Assembly: GCA_029891385.1 (NCBI GenBank) | Contig: CM057231.1 | Span: forward strand, 19,499,300 to 19,563,299 | Direction of reading: 5' to 3' | From: Erythroxylum novogranatense | Lineage: Eukaryota; Streptophyta; Magnoliopsida; Malpighiales; Erythroxylaceae | DNA length: 64,000 nucleotides | Part shown: in pieces, positions 22,766 through 34,203 of the stretch | How positions within the stretch are numbered: position 1 is the first letter of the stretch | How the letters are laid out: each line of letters opens with the position of its first letter | Position numbers and translations under genes: made by a program | The notes under the pieces: generated by a model | The model's database searches: none | The model's input: the letters and a program-made list of their open reading frames with translations, nothing else | Told to the model about the DNA's origin: nothing

Positions 22766-25510
22766 TTGACTTTTAGTAACAATGGTTGTTCTATTAGTTT
22801 GAATGGAATGCTTTATGGTCTTGGTACATTATGCAATGGAATTTACATATTAGATATGTCACATCCAATTATGAATGTCAATGACACGAAAAGACATAAG
22901 CGAGATAATTTAAAATCAACTTACTTATGGCATTGTCTCCTTGGCCATATAAATGAGAGGCAGCATAGCTAAGCTCCATAAGAGTGGAAGTTTAGGGTCA
23001 TTTGATTATGAATCATATGACACATGCGAATCTTGTTTATTAGGCAAGATGACTAAATTACCCTTTAAGGAAAGGGTGAGCGAGCGATCGGAGTATTAGA
23101 CCTAATACATTCGGATGTATGTGGTCCGATGTCCATCCATGCGAAGTGGTTGTCTTTACTTCATTACCTTTATCGATGATTATTCTTGATATGGGTACCA
23201 TGTCGATGAGATACAAGTCGAAGCATTTGAAAAGTTCAAACAATTGAAATGAAGTAGAAAACCAACTTGGGAAAAGTATCAAGACATTACGATCGATCGT
23301 GGTGGGGAATACTTAGACCAAGAATTTTGGATTATATCGAGATAATGGGATTTTATCTCAATGGACTCCTCCTTACACACCACATAATGGTGTGGCGGAA
23401 AGAGAAATCGAACCTTGTTAGACATGAGTACGATCGATGATGGGCTTTGCAAAGTTACCAAAATCCTTTTGGGGTATCTGATAGAGGCATTATTTACTTG
23501 TTAAGCGAGTTCCATCAAAGGCAGTTGATGTTACTCCATATGAGATGTGGACTAACAAAAGACCCTATCTTACTCATTTGAAAGTTTGGGGTTGTCCTGC
23601 TTATGTGAAGCGGATACTGATCGGATAAACTTGATGTAAAGTCGACAAGTGTTTGTTAGTAGGATATCCTAACAATGGGATATCAATTCTACCTTCTTGA
23701 GGAACAAAGGTGTTTGTTTCAAAGCATCTGTCTTTAGAGAAAGAGTTTCTTTTACAACAAGGCGGTGGGAGCAAGATTGAACTTGAAGAAGTTCAAGATG
23801 CTCGAACGACCTTGAATCATTGCACTGAACTGGCGTGACTCATACGGATGAAGTAACAGTTCAACCTTTTACAACACACGAAGTTAAGTAGGTCACGTAG
23901 GATCGCTATGTTCCGAGAGATATGGATTTCGTGAATGAACAGAATAACGTGTTGCTCATAGAAGATGATGAGCCTACCACCTATGAAGAGGTTTTGAGCA
24001 GTTGAGTCTCGAAATGGTTTCACGCCATGCGGTGAAATGGATTCCATGTATGAAAACCAAGTATGGAATTTGGTTGAGGCACCGAAGGAATCAAACCTAT
24101 AGGGTGCAAATGGGTTTCAAAAGAAAACCGACATGGATGGTAATGTGATTACCTATAAAGCAAGGCTTGAGGCTAAAGGTTTTCGCCAAAGACAAGGAGT
24201 TGACTACGACGAGACCTTGACCCGATGTGAATGCTTAAATCCATTATGATACTCTAGCCATTGCCACTCATTATGATTATGAGATATGGCAAATGGATGT
24301 GAAGACGACTTTCTAAATGGAAATCTAGGCGAGGATGTGTATATGACAAAACACGAGGGCTTCACCTCTATGATGGCGAAAAGGTATGCAAACTTCAGAA
24401 ATTCATCTATGGATTGAAGCAAGCATCCCGGAGTTAGAATATCCGTTTTGATGAGGTAATCAAAGAGTTTGGTTTCTCACAAAATCCGGATGAACAACGT
24501 GTGTATAAGAAGGTTAGTGGAATTTGAATCGTATTCCTTGTCTTGTATGTAGATGACATATTATTGCTAGGAAGCGATGTCTCTATGCTACAATCAGTCA
24601 AGATTTGGTTGTCGAAACAATTTGCCATGAAAGACCTTTGTGAAGCAACTTATATCCTTGGGATAAGAATCTATAGAGATAGATCAAAAGGTTGCTTGGT
24701 CTTTCACAATCAACGTACATAGACAAGATGCTAAAGAGGTTTAGCATGGAGCAATCGAAGAGAGGTACCTTCCGTGACTCATGGGATAACACTCTCGAAA
24801 TTTATGTGTCTAAGACACAAGATGAGAGGATCGCATGAATATGATCCGTATGCATCTGCGGTAGGATCTATCATGTACTGTTTGTGCTATGTACGAGATC
24901 CGATGTATCATATGCTCTAAGTGTTACGGCGGATACCAATCGGATCTGGTGAGGGTCCTTTGGGTGGTGTCGAGAATATCCTCAAGTTCTTGCGAAGGAC
25001 TAAGGATGTGTTCTTGATATATGGGATGGAGATCTCCGGTGGCGGATATCTGATGCGATTTTCAATCTAATAAGGATGATTCCAAATCCCAATCAGTTAC
25101 GTATTCACACTAAATGGCGGGCGATTAGTTGGAAGAGTTCAAACAAGAGACATTGTCGATTCAACAACCGAGGTAGAGTACATTGCCGCTTCAAAAGCGT
25201 GAAAGGCGATTTGGATCGAAGTTCATTCTTGAACTTGGTGTGGTTCTAGCGATGATGGGCCCATGCGGTTGTATTGTGACAACAATGGGGCTATTACAGC
25301 GAGCAAAGGAACCAAGGTCTCATCAACGATCGAAACACGTACTCATGAGATATCATCGATCGGGGAGATCATAGGGCGAGGTGATGTCGGATCGAGAGAA
25401 TTCCACCAGCGAATATTCTTGATCCGTTGACAAAGCCATTATCACAAAAGAGTTTTGATTCTCATGTACTCGCCTATGGTATTAGATATCAAGGCGATTG
25501 GCTTTAGGTC
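22766..25510 (+). pseudogene. Copia A pol (integrase, RT, RNase H), broken
   Basis: Fragments in copia order are: the pre-integrase block (LWHCLLGHINE near 22925, CESCLLGKMTKLPF near 23030-23065), integrase core ('TFIDDYS' near 23165, 'IDRGGEYLD' near 23290), RT ('YKARLEAKGF' type near 24155-24185, 'YGLKQAS' near 24410, catalytic 'YVDDILLLG' near 24545-24575), then RNase H ('AKEPRSHQRSKHVL' near 25300-25345 and 'DPLTKPL' near 25420). No frame stays open beyond about 90 codons. The protein is inactive. The element is complete in outline, so loss is by small indels and substitutions rather than large deletion. Confidence 0.85.
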
Positions 25511-25521
25511 AAGTGGGAGAT
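25511..25521 (+). other. Polypurine tract of copia A
   Basis: AAGTGGGAGAT directly precedes the 3' LTR start TGTTAGAG. Confidence 0.8.
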
Positions 25522-26855
25522 TGTTAGAGTAGTGCCCTGAAGGCAATCGCTTTTAGCGCATTTTGTACAAAGTTGTGTACAGTCTTTATTAAATAAATAA
25601 AGAAAGGCATATTTCATTACTTTGCTATTCATTATTTATGAACTGATATTGATCAATAAGCAAATTAATGAAGTCCATGATATATGACATAGTATGAAGG
25701 AAATTATGATGTGATCATACTACTGAGATTCCTATCATGTGCAATTATGTCAGTATCTAAATTATCCCTAGTCATAGGATTACTGAGACTGGACATCGGT
25801 AATCCGGAAAGACTAGCGCATCTCAAGCATCTTGATTTGATCAAGCAATGGATCTCAGAAGCTGTAAATATGAGATATTTAGGGTTGAGATGTGGATGCT
25901 TACTAGAGGTAGTAAGTACATTGGATGACCTGCTATGAGATCATCACATGGATGTCTATTCTCTTGTCGGTGATAATCTCATCATAGCAATGGTGCAGTA
26001 TCCTTAGACTTGAGGTGCTCGAGGATATCTTGAATCTTGATTACGTGCTTTGACTCCATTCCTTGTTGCCTTACAGAGGTCGCTCATAGGGTGGTGATTG
26101 GGTACAACTTGAGGTATTCGAAGGTAATTGAGTAGCCAATAGATGATTCACCACTTTTGTGTTAGCAGAAGATGATACCCATGGCCTCCTGTCAGGGTCA
26201 TTACTTGGAAATCTCTGGCCGGAGTAAGTATGTCATGAAGAGTGTCTTCATTGACATATTAAGTAATGAGTCCCAGGACAAGAACTGAAATCACTTGGAC
26301 TAGATTTGACATAGTTAGTCTAGTAAAGAGTTAACACTTTGCCCATACTCATAACCAAGTGGGGTATAGCATGGTAATTGTCTATGGAAAGGTTCGTGAT
26401 ATGGTTCATGATGAATACATGTTCATTCGTCAAACCAATTACTTTCCAGTCAATTGGGGGTCATGATGTGTTGTTAGATACCGCTCATGACTTGCTTGGA
26501 TTAAGTGTTAATCTAAGTGGCCAACATAACCGGGAACCTAATGGGTCACACGCATAAGAGTGTCTCGGAGAATTGGTAAAATAGTTTTGGACAGAGTTTC
26601 AATATATAGAGAGCAAACGGATTAAATGGATCCTTATGAGATCGAGATATGTCCCGATGAGATCGCGACATCGATATTGCTGAAAAACGTTTCAGGTGGG
26701 TTTTCCCATACCAGGACCCGGTAGGCCGGTAGGACCGACCCTAGTGTGGCTGGACCACTTGACATTTATTTATATATATATATATAATTAATTAAAATTA
26801 ATTAATTAATATATATATATATATTATCGTGGATGGAGAAGGAAATGACTTGCTT

Positions 26856-26920
<65 letters not shown>

Positions 26921-27405
26921 CCTAACGTGGAAAGTGTTTCCACTTTAGCATTGAATGAGTCTTTAAAGACACATGGCAAGTGTAGGAAGAAGTGGGCATG
27001 CTCGTTGGTTTTAAAGAGGAAAGAAGGAATTCATTTGGGTTTTGAGTTAGAAGAAGAAAAAGGCTTTGAAAGAGTTTCAAGCTTCCTCTCTTCCTCTCCA
27101 ACGATTCTTCTTCTCCAATCTAGTCTCCTTCATCTTTCTCCATCATCGTTGGATTCAAGCTCTCCAAGGACAAAGGTAAGAGCTAGCACTCTTTAATTTG
27201 TTCTAGCTATTCCCGGGTCAAAGGTTTGTCCGGTTAGGTTCTCCGATCTCTGCGTGGATACCGTTAGAGACGGTCTCCTTTGGCCGTTATGGTTTGAGTT
27301 TGTTGTATAGACACATGGATCCTGGCTTTCGGGAAGGTCCTGGAACAAAAATTTTTTGTTTTCTGCACCGTGGGCATGTGATGCTCACACCGGGATTTTC
27401 CTTCA
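25522..27405 (+). repeat. 3' LTR of copia A
   Basis: The right LTR, 1884 bases, ending 'gattttccttca'. It keeps CAG/CTG words where the 5' LTR has CGA/CGG-like words, for example 'ctactgagattc' here against 'ctctcgagattc' at 17870. It carries two TA-rich tracts near 26805 and 26861-26918. Confidence 0.92.
26861..26918. repeat. (TA)n microsatellite in copia A 3' LTR
   Basis: About 29 uninterrupted TA units ending at 'taagcctaacg'. Confidence 0.95.
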
Positions 27406-28665
27406 ACCATCTCCCCAATCCTTGAAGGGACACTTTACATTTCAGTAGCGGACATTCAAAATGCAGATCACACCTGGAAATGACACTTGTTCCAGTAGTA
27501 CCTCCCCTCCTCGGTTTGCTTGGATATTGTGAAGCTCCCGATTACTGCCGATGATACAGAGGAAGATACCGTCTAGTGGGGACATATTGCAAATGGACAT
27601 TTTATAGTAGTGTCAGCTTATGCCCTCATTGAAGGGAACCCCAAAGAAGAGCACAATAACATCTGGACATTGATCCGGAAATGGGCAAGGCCCCAAAGGA
27701 TTAGGGCCTTCCTTTGGTTATTGACTAAAGGAAAACTATTGACTAACCTTCACAAAGTGGCACAACACCTCACCACGGAGGGCATTTGTCATCATTGCGG
27801 TCCGGAGGAAACCACCCTCCATGCGATCAGGGATTGCCCTAGAGTTTAAGCATTCTGGGGCAAATTCCCTTTGGCACTACATGATATGAATTTTTTTCAT
27901 CAGGATGTGGAGGTGTGGGTGAAATCAAATCTCACAAAACACACTCAGGTGAGGCATTTTGATTGGGATTTGGTTTTTGGAGTAGCCTGTTGGTTTTTAT
28001 GGCACTGGTGAAATAAAAGTGTGTTTGAATCGGACTTCGCATGGCTAGAGGATGGTAATAAAGCAATTATAGCCTACGCCGAATGGATAGAACGGGTTAG
28101 GATAACAAAAAACTGTGTGTTTCTAACCTAGGGAATACCACCGGGTAGGTTAGTCGGTTGGATTAAACCTCCTGAACATTGGGTTAAGATAAACACTGAT
28201 GGAGCAATGCAAAATGCTACAAACATTGCTACAGTGGGGGGTTTAAATCGAGACTGGCAAGGCCAGTGGTGCAGTGATTTCATTCACCACATTGGAAGAG
28301 ACTCAACACTCACTGCCGAACTCTGAGGAGTACATTCGAGGCTCACTTTAGCTTGGACCTTAGGATACTGACGAGTCATGGTCAAAGTGGACTCCCTAGA
28401 GGTTATTAACATCTTTTCCTCTTCTCATTTAGTTTTATCTGATGACATCCTTTTGGTGATAGATACCCAGAGGCTTATCCACCGTGATTGGGAAGTAGCT
28501 CTTCAGCATGTCTATCGTGAAGGGAACCAATGTCCGGATAGGCTGGCATCGATTGCAACTCTAGCCAGTCCTGACCTTTTTACTCTCCGAGAGCCGTCGA
28601 TGACCGTAATGGAGCTCCTCTATCGTGATAAACAAGGAACGCTGCACTGTAGAGTGCTGCAATAG
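27406..28665 (+). pseudogene. LINE, piece 3 of 3: zf-RVT and RNase H
   Basis: This is the C-terminal part of LINE ORF2. The zinc-binding RT domain (zf-RVT) is at 27610-27849: 'AFLWLLTKGKLLTN' and 'GICHHCGPEETTLHAIRDC' with its Cys/His ligands. From about 28170 to 28600 an RNase H-like domain (RVT_3 type) shows 'WVKINTDGAMQ' (Asp), 'TAEL' (Glu), 'VKVDSLEVI' (Asp) and 'CPDRLASIA' (Asp), so all four acidic residues are present despite three stops. The ORF ends at 28665 with '...CRVLQ'. No poly(A) tail is obvious beyond it. Confidence 0.88.
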
Positions 28666-28829
28666 TTTAGTTGTATTTTTTGTTTTGTTTTCCTTTGTAT
28701 ACAAAAAAGGGAACGTGAGTTCTGAAAGTACAAACTAAATACGCAACCTTTATTCTTGAATGTTAACACCAGTCAAAAGTTACCAACTTTAGATTAGGTT
28801 TTTTAGGTTATCTGAATAGTATTATCTTA
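28666..28829. other. LINE 3' flank
   Basis: AT-rich non-coding DNA between the LINE stop and the Tork-like element. It contains 'gtatacaaaaaaggg' but no clear poly(A) tail or target duplication. Confidence 0.5.
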
Positions 28830-29187
28830 TGTTGTGAAAATCGACTAGATTAGAGCAGGTTCGTAGTTAAATAGGACTGAAGGAATAGTAATAAACACAC
28901 AAATTTTACATAGAAAACCACCAAATTAGGATAAAAACTACGGGCAAGGATAGAATACTTTTACTAATGGGAAAAACTAGAGCATTACAAGGAAAAACTA
29001 GAGCAAAAAATACACAAAATATGTTTTGTCTCTCTTTCTCTTTCTTTTCTCTCTCACCTCACTTCTCTCTTCTTCTCTGCTTGCTATATAATTAATGCTA
29101 CTCCTGCCTTTATATAGGCAAGAGTGCCTTTGGTTGTGTTAGGCATGTTACCAACCAACAATTGTTGACAGCCAATAATTGTTGACA
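28830..29187 (-). repeat. 3' LTR of the Tork-like element
   Basis: Starts TGTTGTGAAAATCG and ends AATTGTTGACA on the plus strand. The minus strand carries TATATAAAGG near 29107-29116, a likely TATA box. Confidence 0.88.
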
Positions 29188-29199
29188 ATTCTCCCACTT

Positions 29200-31947
29200 G
29201 AAGACTTGATTAATAGTCAATCATATCTTCACATCATTCTTTGTACCGTGTCGCTGCATGTTACTTACGTCCCTGTCAAGCCACACGAGGATGGACATCA
29301 CATAAACTTGGCACTATTAATTGTTTTTGACATAAAATATGCCAGTTATCTATTGTATAAATTTTCTGCATATCTACCGTTCCTTCTTCCACTTTCTCAC
29401 GAACGAAGTGATATTGAACTTGGATGTACTTTGTCTTTGAATGAAATGTTGGATTCTTTGCAAGATGCAAAGCACTCTAATTGTCACAATACAAAGTAAT
29501 ATTCTCTTGTTTATTCTTAAGTTCTTCCAACAACATCTTCAACCACACTGCTTCTTTACTAGCTTGTGTAACTGCTAAATATTCTGCTTCTGTTATTGAT
29601 GTAGCCATAACTAACTGTAGTTTTCAAACCCAACTCATAACTCATTTAGCTAGTGTAAACACATATTCTATAGTGGATTTACTTTTATCAAGATCACCTG
29701 CATGATCGACATCAACGTATCCTTTGACAGTAAAATCTGATCCTCCATAACATAATGCAACATCTGAGGTTCCTTTGATATATCTGAGAACCCTCTTAAC
29801 AGTATTCCAATGCTCTTGACCAGGATTCGCCATTTATCTACTAACTACTCCCATTACATGTGTAATGTTTGGTCTTGTACAGATCATAGCGAACATGAGG
29901 CTCCGCACTGTTGATGCATACAGTACTTGAGACATCTCCATCCTCTCTTCTTTATTGCTATGAATCATACTTGAAGATAACTTAAAATTAATAGGAAGAG
30001 GGGTATAAAATGACTTACAATCTTGCATGTTAAATTGCCGAAAGATCTTCTTTAAATAATTCTTCTGAAAAAGCCAAATATTCCCATTATTTCTGTCTTA
30101 GTGAATTTGCATCCCTAAAATGTTGTTTACTAGTCCCAAGTCCTTCATTTCAAATTCCCTAGCCAACAATGCCTTCAATTCTTTTATACAATCATTATTG
30201 GGGCCTACTACCAACATGTCGTCTACATACAACAGCAAGACTACAAAATCGTCTTTCTCAAACCTCTTGAAATATTCACAAGGGTCTGCATTCAGTCTGC
30301 TATATCCAAGGCTCATGATGAAGGAATCAAATCTCTTACACTAACACCTCCGCGCCTGCTTTAAATCATGTAGAGATTTGTTCAACCTATAAACCAAGTT
30401 CTCTTCCCCTTTCTCTTCAAAACCTTCTAGTTAGAGCATATAAATTTCTTCTTCAAGATCTCCATGAAGATATGTATTTTTCATATCTAACTGCTCAAGC
30501 TGTAAGTCAAATATAGCGCACATTTCTAGAACTACTCGAACTGTAGTGAGTCAAACCATATGAGAAAATATTTTGTTAAAATCAATACCTTCTTTCTAAA
30601 CATATCCTTTTACCACCAATTTAGCATGATATCGTTCTACTTGATCATCACCACTCTGCTTGATCTTGTAAACACGTTTATTGCCAATAGGCTTTCTTCC
30701 TTCTAGTAGTGATACTAGCTCCCATGTCTTATTCTTATGCAGTGCTTCTATTTCTTCTTGCATTGCTACCATCCACTTAGATGTATTTGAACTATTCATA
30801 GCTTCTTGAAGAGTTGACGACTCTCTGTTCTCAGTTAAAAAACAGTATGCAATATTGCTCTCTATAATATAATCTCAGTACCAACTTGGTAATCTTCTTG
30901 TGCGAGTTGGTCTATAAGTATATGGAACATCATATTCAACTAGTTCTTGCTCCTGTTTTGGTGCAGCTTCAAAAGAATCATTTTGATCAACTTCCCTATC
31001 CAATTGTATTGTTATAGTTTTTGGATTCTCTTGTACAAGGCTAACATTTTCTGCTTGCTCTTGATCTTTATCTTTTATGAAGATAACATCCCTGCTGATA
31101 ACAATCTTATGGGCAGTGGGATCCCACAGACGATACCCCTTCACACCTTCAGCATACCCTAAAAAAATGTATCTTCTAGATTTTGTATCTAACTTTGTAG
31201 TTTTTTGGGCATTAAACATCACATAGGTTGGACTTCCAAATATATGGAGGTTGGAATAATCCACTGGTTTACCAGTCCACATCTCCATCGGTGTCTTCAA
31301 CTCAATTGTAGTTGATGGAGTTCGATTCACCATATAACAGGTAGTATTGACTGCTTCTGCCCAAAATTTCTTATCTAAGCTTGCAGTTCTTAACACCGCT
31401 CTAGCTCTTCCCAACAGAGTTCTATTCATCCACTTTTCTAATCCATTTTTTTGAGGAGTGTATGCTGTAGTGAATTGCCTTTTGATGCCTTCTTGCTTGC
31501 AAAATTTATCAAATTCTTTCCAAGTATATTTGCCTTCATTATTTGAGCGCAAATACTTGATCTTTTTACTAGATTCGAGTTCCACCTGGGCTTTGTAAAG
31601 TTTGAAAGTTGGAAATACTTATGCCCTCTTCTTGATAGGAAACACCTATCATCTCCTCGAATAATCATCAATGAATGATACAAAGAAATTTGTTCCTCCT
31701 AGGGATATAATTGGTGCTTGTCATACATAAGAGTGAATCAATTTATATTTTTTTTGCTTCTGAACTTTGATTTGTTGAACTTCAATCGATGTTGCTTACT
31801 TACAATGCAATGTTCACAGAATGGTAGTGATACCTTTGTGAGATCTGGAAGTAGATTCTTTTCTACAAGTATCTTCATTCCTTGTTCTGACATATTTCCA
31901 AGCTTTTTATGCCACGTCATTGCAGATTTGTGGTCTGGACTAGTCAT
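29200..31947 (-). pseudogene. Tork-like pol: integrase, RT, RNase H
   Basis: The pre-integrase block at 31738-31947 has 'MTWHKKLGNMSEQGMKIL' and 'CEHCIVSKQHRLKF'. The integrase core (30875-31585) has 'YLRSNNEGKYT' (the usual SDNGGE Asp is Asn), 'TPQKNGLEKWMNRTL' and 'KFWAEAVNTTCYMVNR'. RT pieces are 'MQEEIEALHKNKTWELV' (30596-30799) and an intact catalytic 'LLLYVDDMLVVG' (30098-30316). RNase H is at 29276-29833 ('GYVDVDHAGDLDKSKST', 'LHLAKNPTFHSKTKYI'). The Asp-to-Asn change and the stops make it inactive. Confidence 0.88.
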
Positions 31948-32319
31948 TACAACAAATGCCTCTCCTTCTTACAAAGTTACTCCCTTTAGCATGTATAGAT
32001 TTGTAACAATCTTCTCTGCTTTCATAAATACTAGTGCTCCTTGAATCACTTTCATGATCTTGTTTTGAATCTTAAATCTAAAATCGAGATCATCTAGTTG
32101 TCCTACTGATAACAAATTCTTCTTCATGCCCTCCACATGTCACATTTTTTTAACAGTTTAAGTTGTCCCATCATACATTTTTAGCTTGATGGTGCTGATA
32201 CCAATGATCTTCAAAGCTTGATCATTATAGTTGCACATAGATCCCTCAAAGACAGATTCATACTAATGGAACCATTCTCTTCGAGAAGTCATATGAAAAG
32301 TAGCTGCTGAATCGAGAAG

Positions 32320-33184
32320 TCATACATCAACAAATCTTCTCTTACCTCTAATAGTCATTGCTGCTACACAGACCATTGCACCTCCATCATCTAGAGTGTT
32401 TGCCGCATTTTCTTGAGGAATAGAATTTTTCTTATTTATATTCCAACAATTTTTATTCAGGTGGCCTTTCTTGCCATAATTGTAGCACTTAAAATTCTTC
32501 TTTCTCCTGGATTTTGATCGACTATGACTATGACTCCCACTTGGGCCACGTTCCATTGGTCTTCCTCTCATCACGTCCAAGGCTTCCACTTATTGCGAAT
32601 TTGCCAACTTGTTTTTCTTACTTTTACACCGACTCTCTTCTTTTAGAATAGTAGCTGCAATATTATCGAAGATTAGAGTGTCTGTATTGTTTACTAAATT
32701 GATGATAAGTTGATCATATGAATCTGGTAGAATTTGGAGTAGAAGTTCTGCATGCTTACTTGCCTCTATTGTATGTCCCAGTGATGTGACTTGAAAAAAT
32801 AGAGTATTTAAAGTAGTTAAGTGCTCCTTCATCGAAGTGGATTCTGCCACATAAAGCGTATAGTTTCCTCTTTAGAAAAATTTTGTTGTGGAGTAATTTG
32901 GCCTCGTACAATTTTGTGAGGTGATCCCATATTTCATTCACAGTCTTCTTTTCCTCTATGTTGGATAATACTCCATCAACTAAAGTTAGGTGAAGATTAG
33001 CTATAACATTCCCATTCATCTCGTTCCATTTTTCATCTGTGACTCTAGTTGGCCATTCACTAATGGCCACTAGATAATCATCTTTCCTTAATATTGCCTT
33101 TATCTTTAATTTCCACAACGAGAAATTACTTCCATTGAACTTCTTAATCTCAAATTTTGCTGTCATTGCTTCTATCACGAACAA
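32320..33184 (-). pseudogene. Tork-like gag
   Basis: Three ORF pieces on the minus strand form one gag: 32756-33184 ('MTAKFEIKKFNGSNFSLWKLKIK', 'EIWDHLTKLYEAK'), 32590-32850 ('MKEHLTTLNTLFFQVTSLGH', 'LLQILPDSYDQLI') and 32320-32589 with the zinc knuckle 'CYNYGKKGHLNKNC'. The second Cys of the CCHC knuckle is Tyr. The likely start is 33166 or 33184. Two frame changes separate the parts. Confidence 0.87.
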
Positions 33185-33433
33185 AATTTAACTCTCATTA
33201 TTTCACGTGAATAGTACCTGTATGTATGAATAGTACAATACACATGAACAGTATCATATACGTGAATGGTACCATATACGTAAATAGTATTGTACACGTG
33301 AATTACAATAACTGCACAGTTTAATGCAAAATTAAATGAATGATTCGTTGTCACCTTTTGGTTACTATTCACCAACTTTCACTGTGCTTACCGGAACTCT
33401 GAACGGATTACGCCGTTGTAATTTTTTGACCTC

Positions 33434-33445
33434 GCTCTAATACCA
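33434..33445 (-). other. Primer-binding site of the Tork-like element
   Basis: The minus strand reads TGGTATTAGAGC, a one-base variant of the initiator tRNA-Met match, two bases from the 5' LTR. Confidence 0.8.
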
Positions 33446-33447
33446 TT

Positions 33448-33826
33448 TATTGTGAAAATCGGCTGGATTAGAGCAAGTTTGCAGCTAAATAGGACTAAAT
33501 GAATAGTAATGAACACACAAATTTTACATAGAAAACTCCTAAATTAGGATAAAACTCACAGGCAAGGATAGTAGACTTTTACTACTGGGAAAAACTAGAG
33601 AATTACAAGTAAAACTAGACCAAAAAATACACAAATTTTTTTTGTCTCTCTTTCTCTTTCTTTTCTCTCTCACCTCACTTCTCTCTTCTTCTCTGCTTGC
33701 TATATAATTCTTCATACTACTCCTGCCTTTTTATAGGCAGGAGTGCCTTTGGTTGTGTTAAGCATGGTAGGCACTGAATTCGGTGCCTACTAGCCAACAA
33801 TTGTTGACAGCCAATAATTGTTGACA
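33448..33826 (-). repeat. 5' LTR of the Tork-like element
   Basis: The right LTR, 379 bases, about 21 bases longer than the left one. The extra sequence is part of a 24-base near-palindrome at 33767-33790 that is absent from the other LTR. Confidence 0.87.
33767..33790. repeat. 24-base near-palindrome in one LTR
   Basis: GTAGGCAC and GTGCCTAC flank TGAATTCG, forming an 8-bp perfect stem that extends inward with one mismatch. Confidence 0.85.
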
Positions 33827-33831
33827 CCTTA

Positions 33832-34203
33832 CAACTAGAGTTATTTGGTATAAACAACAATATTATCCTCACAACCAATCATGACAACCTTAATTAGTTG
33901 TCCAGTAATTACCCAATTAATTGATGAGTCATCGAAGACATACCTACTAAGGTGTGATTTGTGAGGTTCTCAATTTGTTCAACTTTGTTCCGCTTTTGGG
34001 ATTTGATTCCTAATCAAAGAGGAGACAACTTAGAAATAGGCGCAGACTGTGGGATTGAAATTATAAATGCCAGAAACACATAGTAGAATAGAGATTTAAG
34101 ATAGGATAACATTGATTATACGAAGTCCACCTTCTTTATAACTAAGTCGTGGAGGAATACCTCATAGTTTAAGGGCCTTTTGTGTAAAAAGTTCTAGATT
34201 TTT
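33832..34203. other. Non-coding spacer
   Basis: AT-rich DNA with no ORF, repeat or transposon terminus that I recognise. Confidence 0.6.

Larger units (their letters stand above)
17672..27405 (+). mobile_element. Ty1-copia element A, full length but decayed
   Basis: The LTRs are 17672-19568 and 25522-27405, both starting TGTTAGAGTAGTGCCC. The flanks are GCCAT (17667-17671) and ACCAT (27406-27410), a target duplication with one mismatch. The primer-binding site TGGTATCAGAGC is at 19570-19581 and the polypurine tract AAGTGGGAGAT at 25511-25521. The internal order is gag, integrase, RT, RNase H, as in copia elements. The coding region is heavily broken. An unusually long leader (about 2.1 kb) separates the primer-binding site from gag. 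It is inserted in the LINE. Its RT/RNase H resembles that of the outer element at 60758-61662, suggesting related lineages. Confidence 0.93.
28830..33826 (-). mobile_element. Tork-like Ty1-copia element
   Basis: The short LTRs (28830-29187, 33448-33826) are flanked by TCTTA (28825-28829) and CCTTA (33827-33831), a near-perfect duplication. The primer-binding-site complement GCTCTAATACCA is at 33434-33445. The polypurine tract complement 'attctcccacttgaaga' follows the left LTR at 29188. The internal order on the minus strand is gag, zinc knuckle, pre-integrase, integrase, RT, RNase H. The gag start ('FEIKKFNGSNFSLWKLK') and the RT/RNase H blocks fit Tork/Tnt1-like elements. Frames are broken about ten times. 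Confidence 0.9.

Noticed and set aside
27610..28665. A host RNase H-domain gene
   Set aside because: The RVT_3-type RNase H follows zf-RVT in the same orientation and joins the upstream LINE pieces in frame, so it is the LINE C-terminus.
33225..33305. Alternating 'acgtgaatagta' words as a possible regulatory array
   Set aside because: It is a short imperfect repeat in the leader of the Tork-like element, with no sign of independent function.
33434..33445. Possible tRNA gene fragments at tRNA-Met-like words
   Set aside because: Each such word is a 12-13 base primer-binding site next to an LTR. No tRNA cloverleaf is present.
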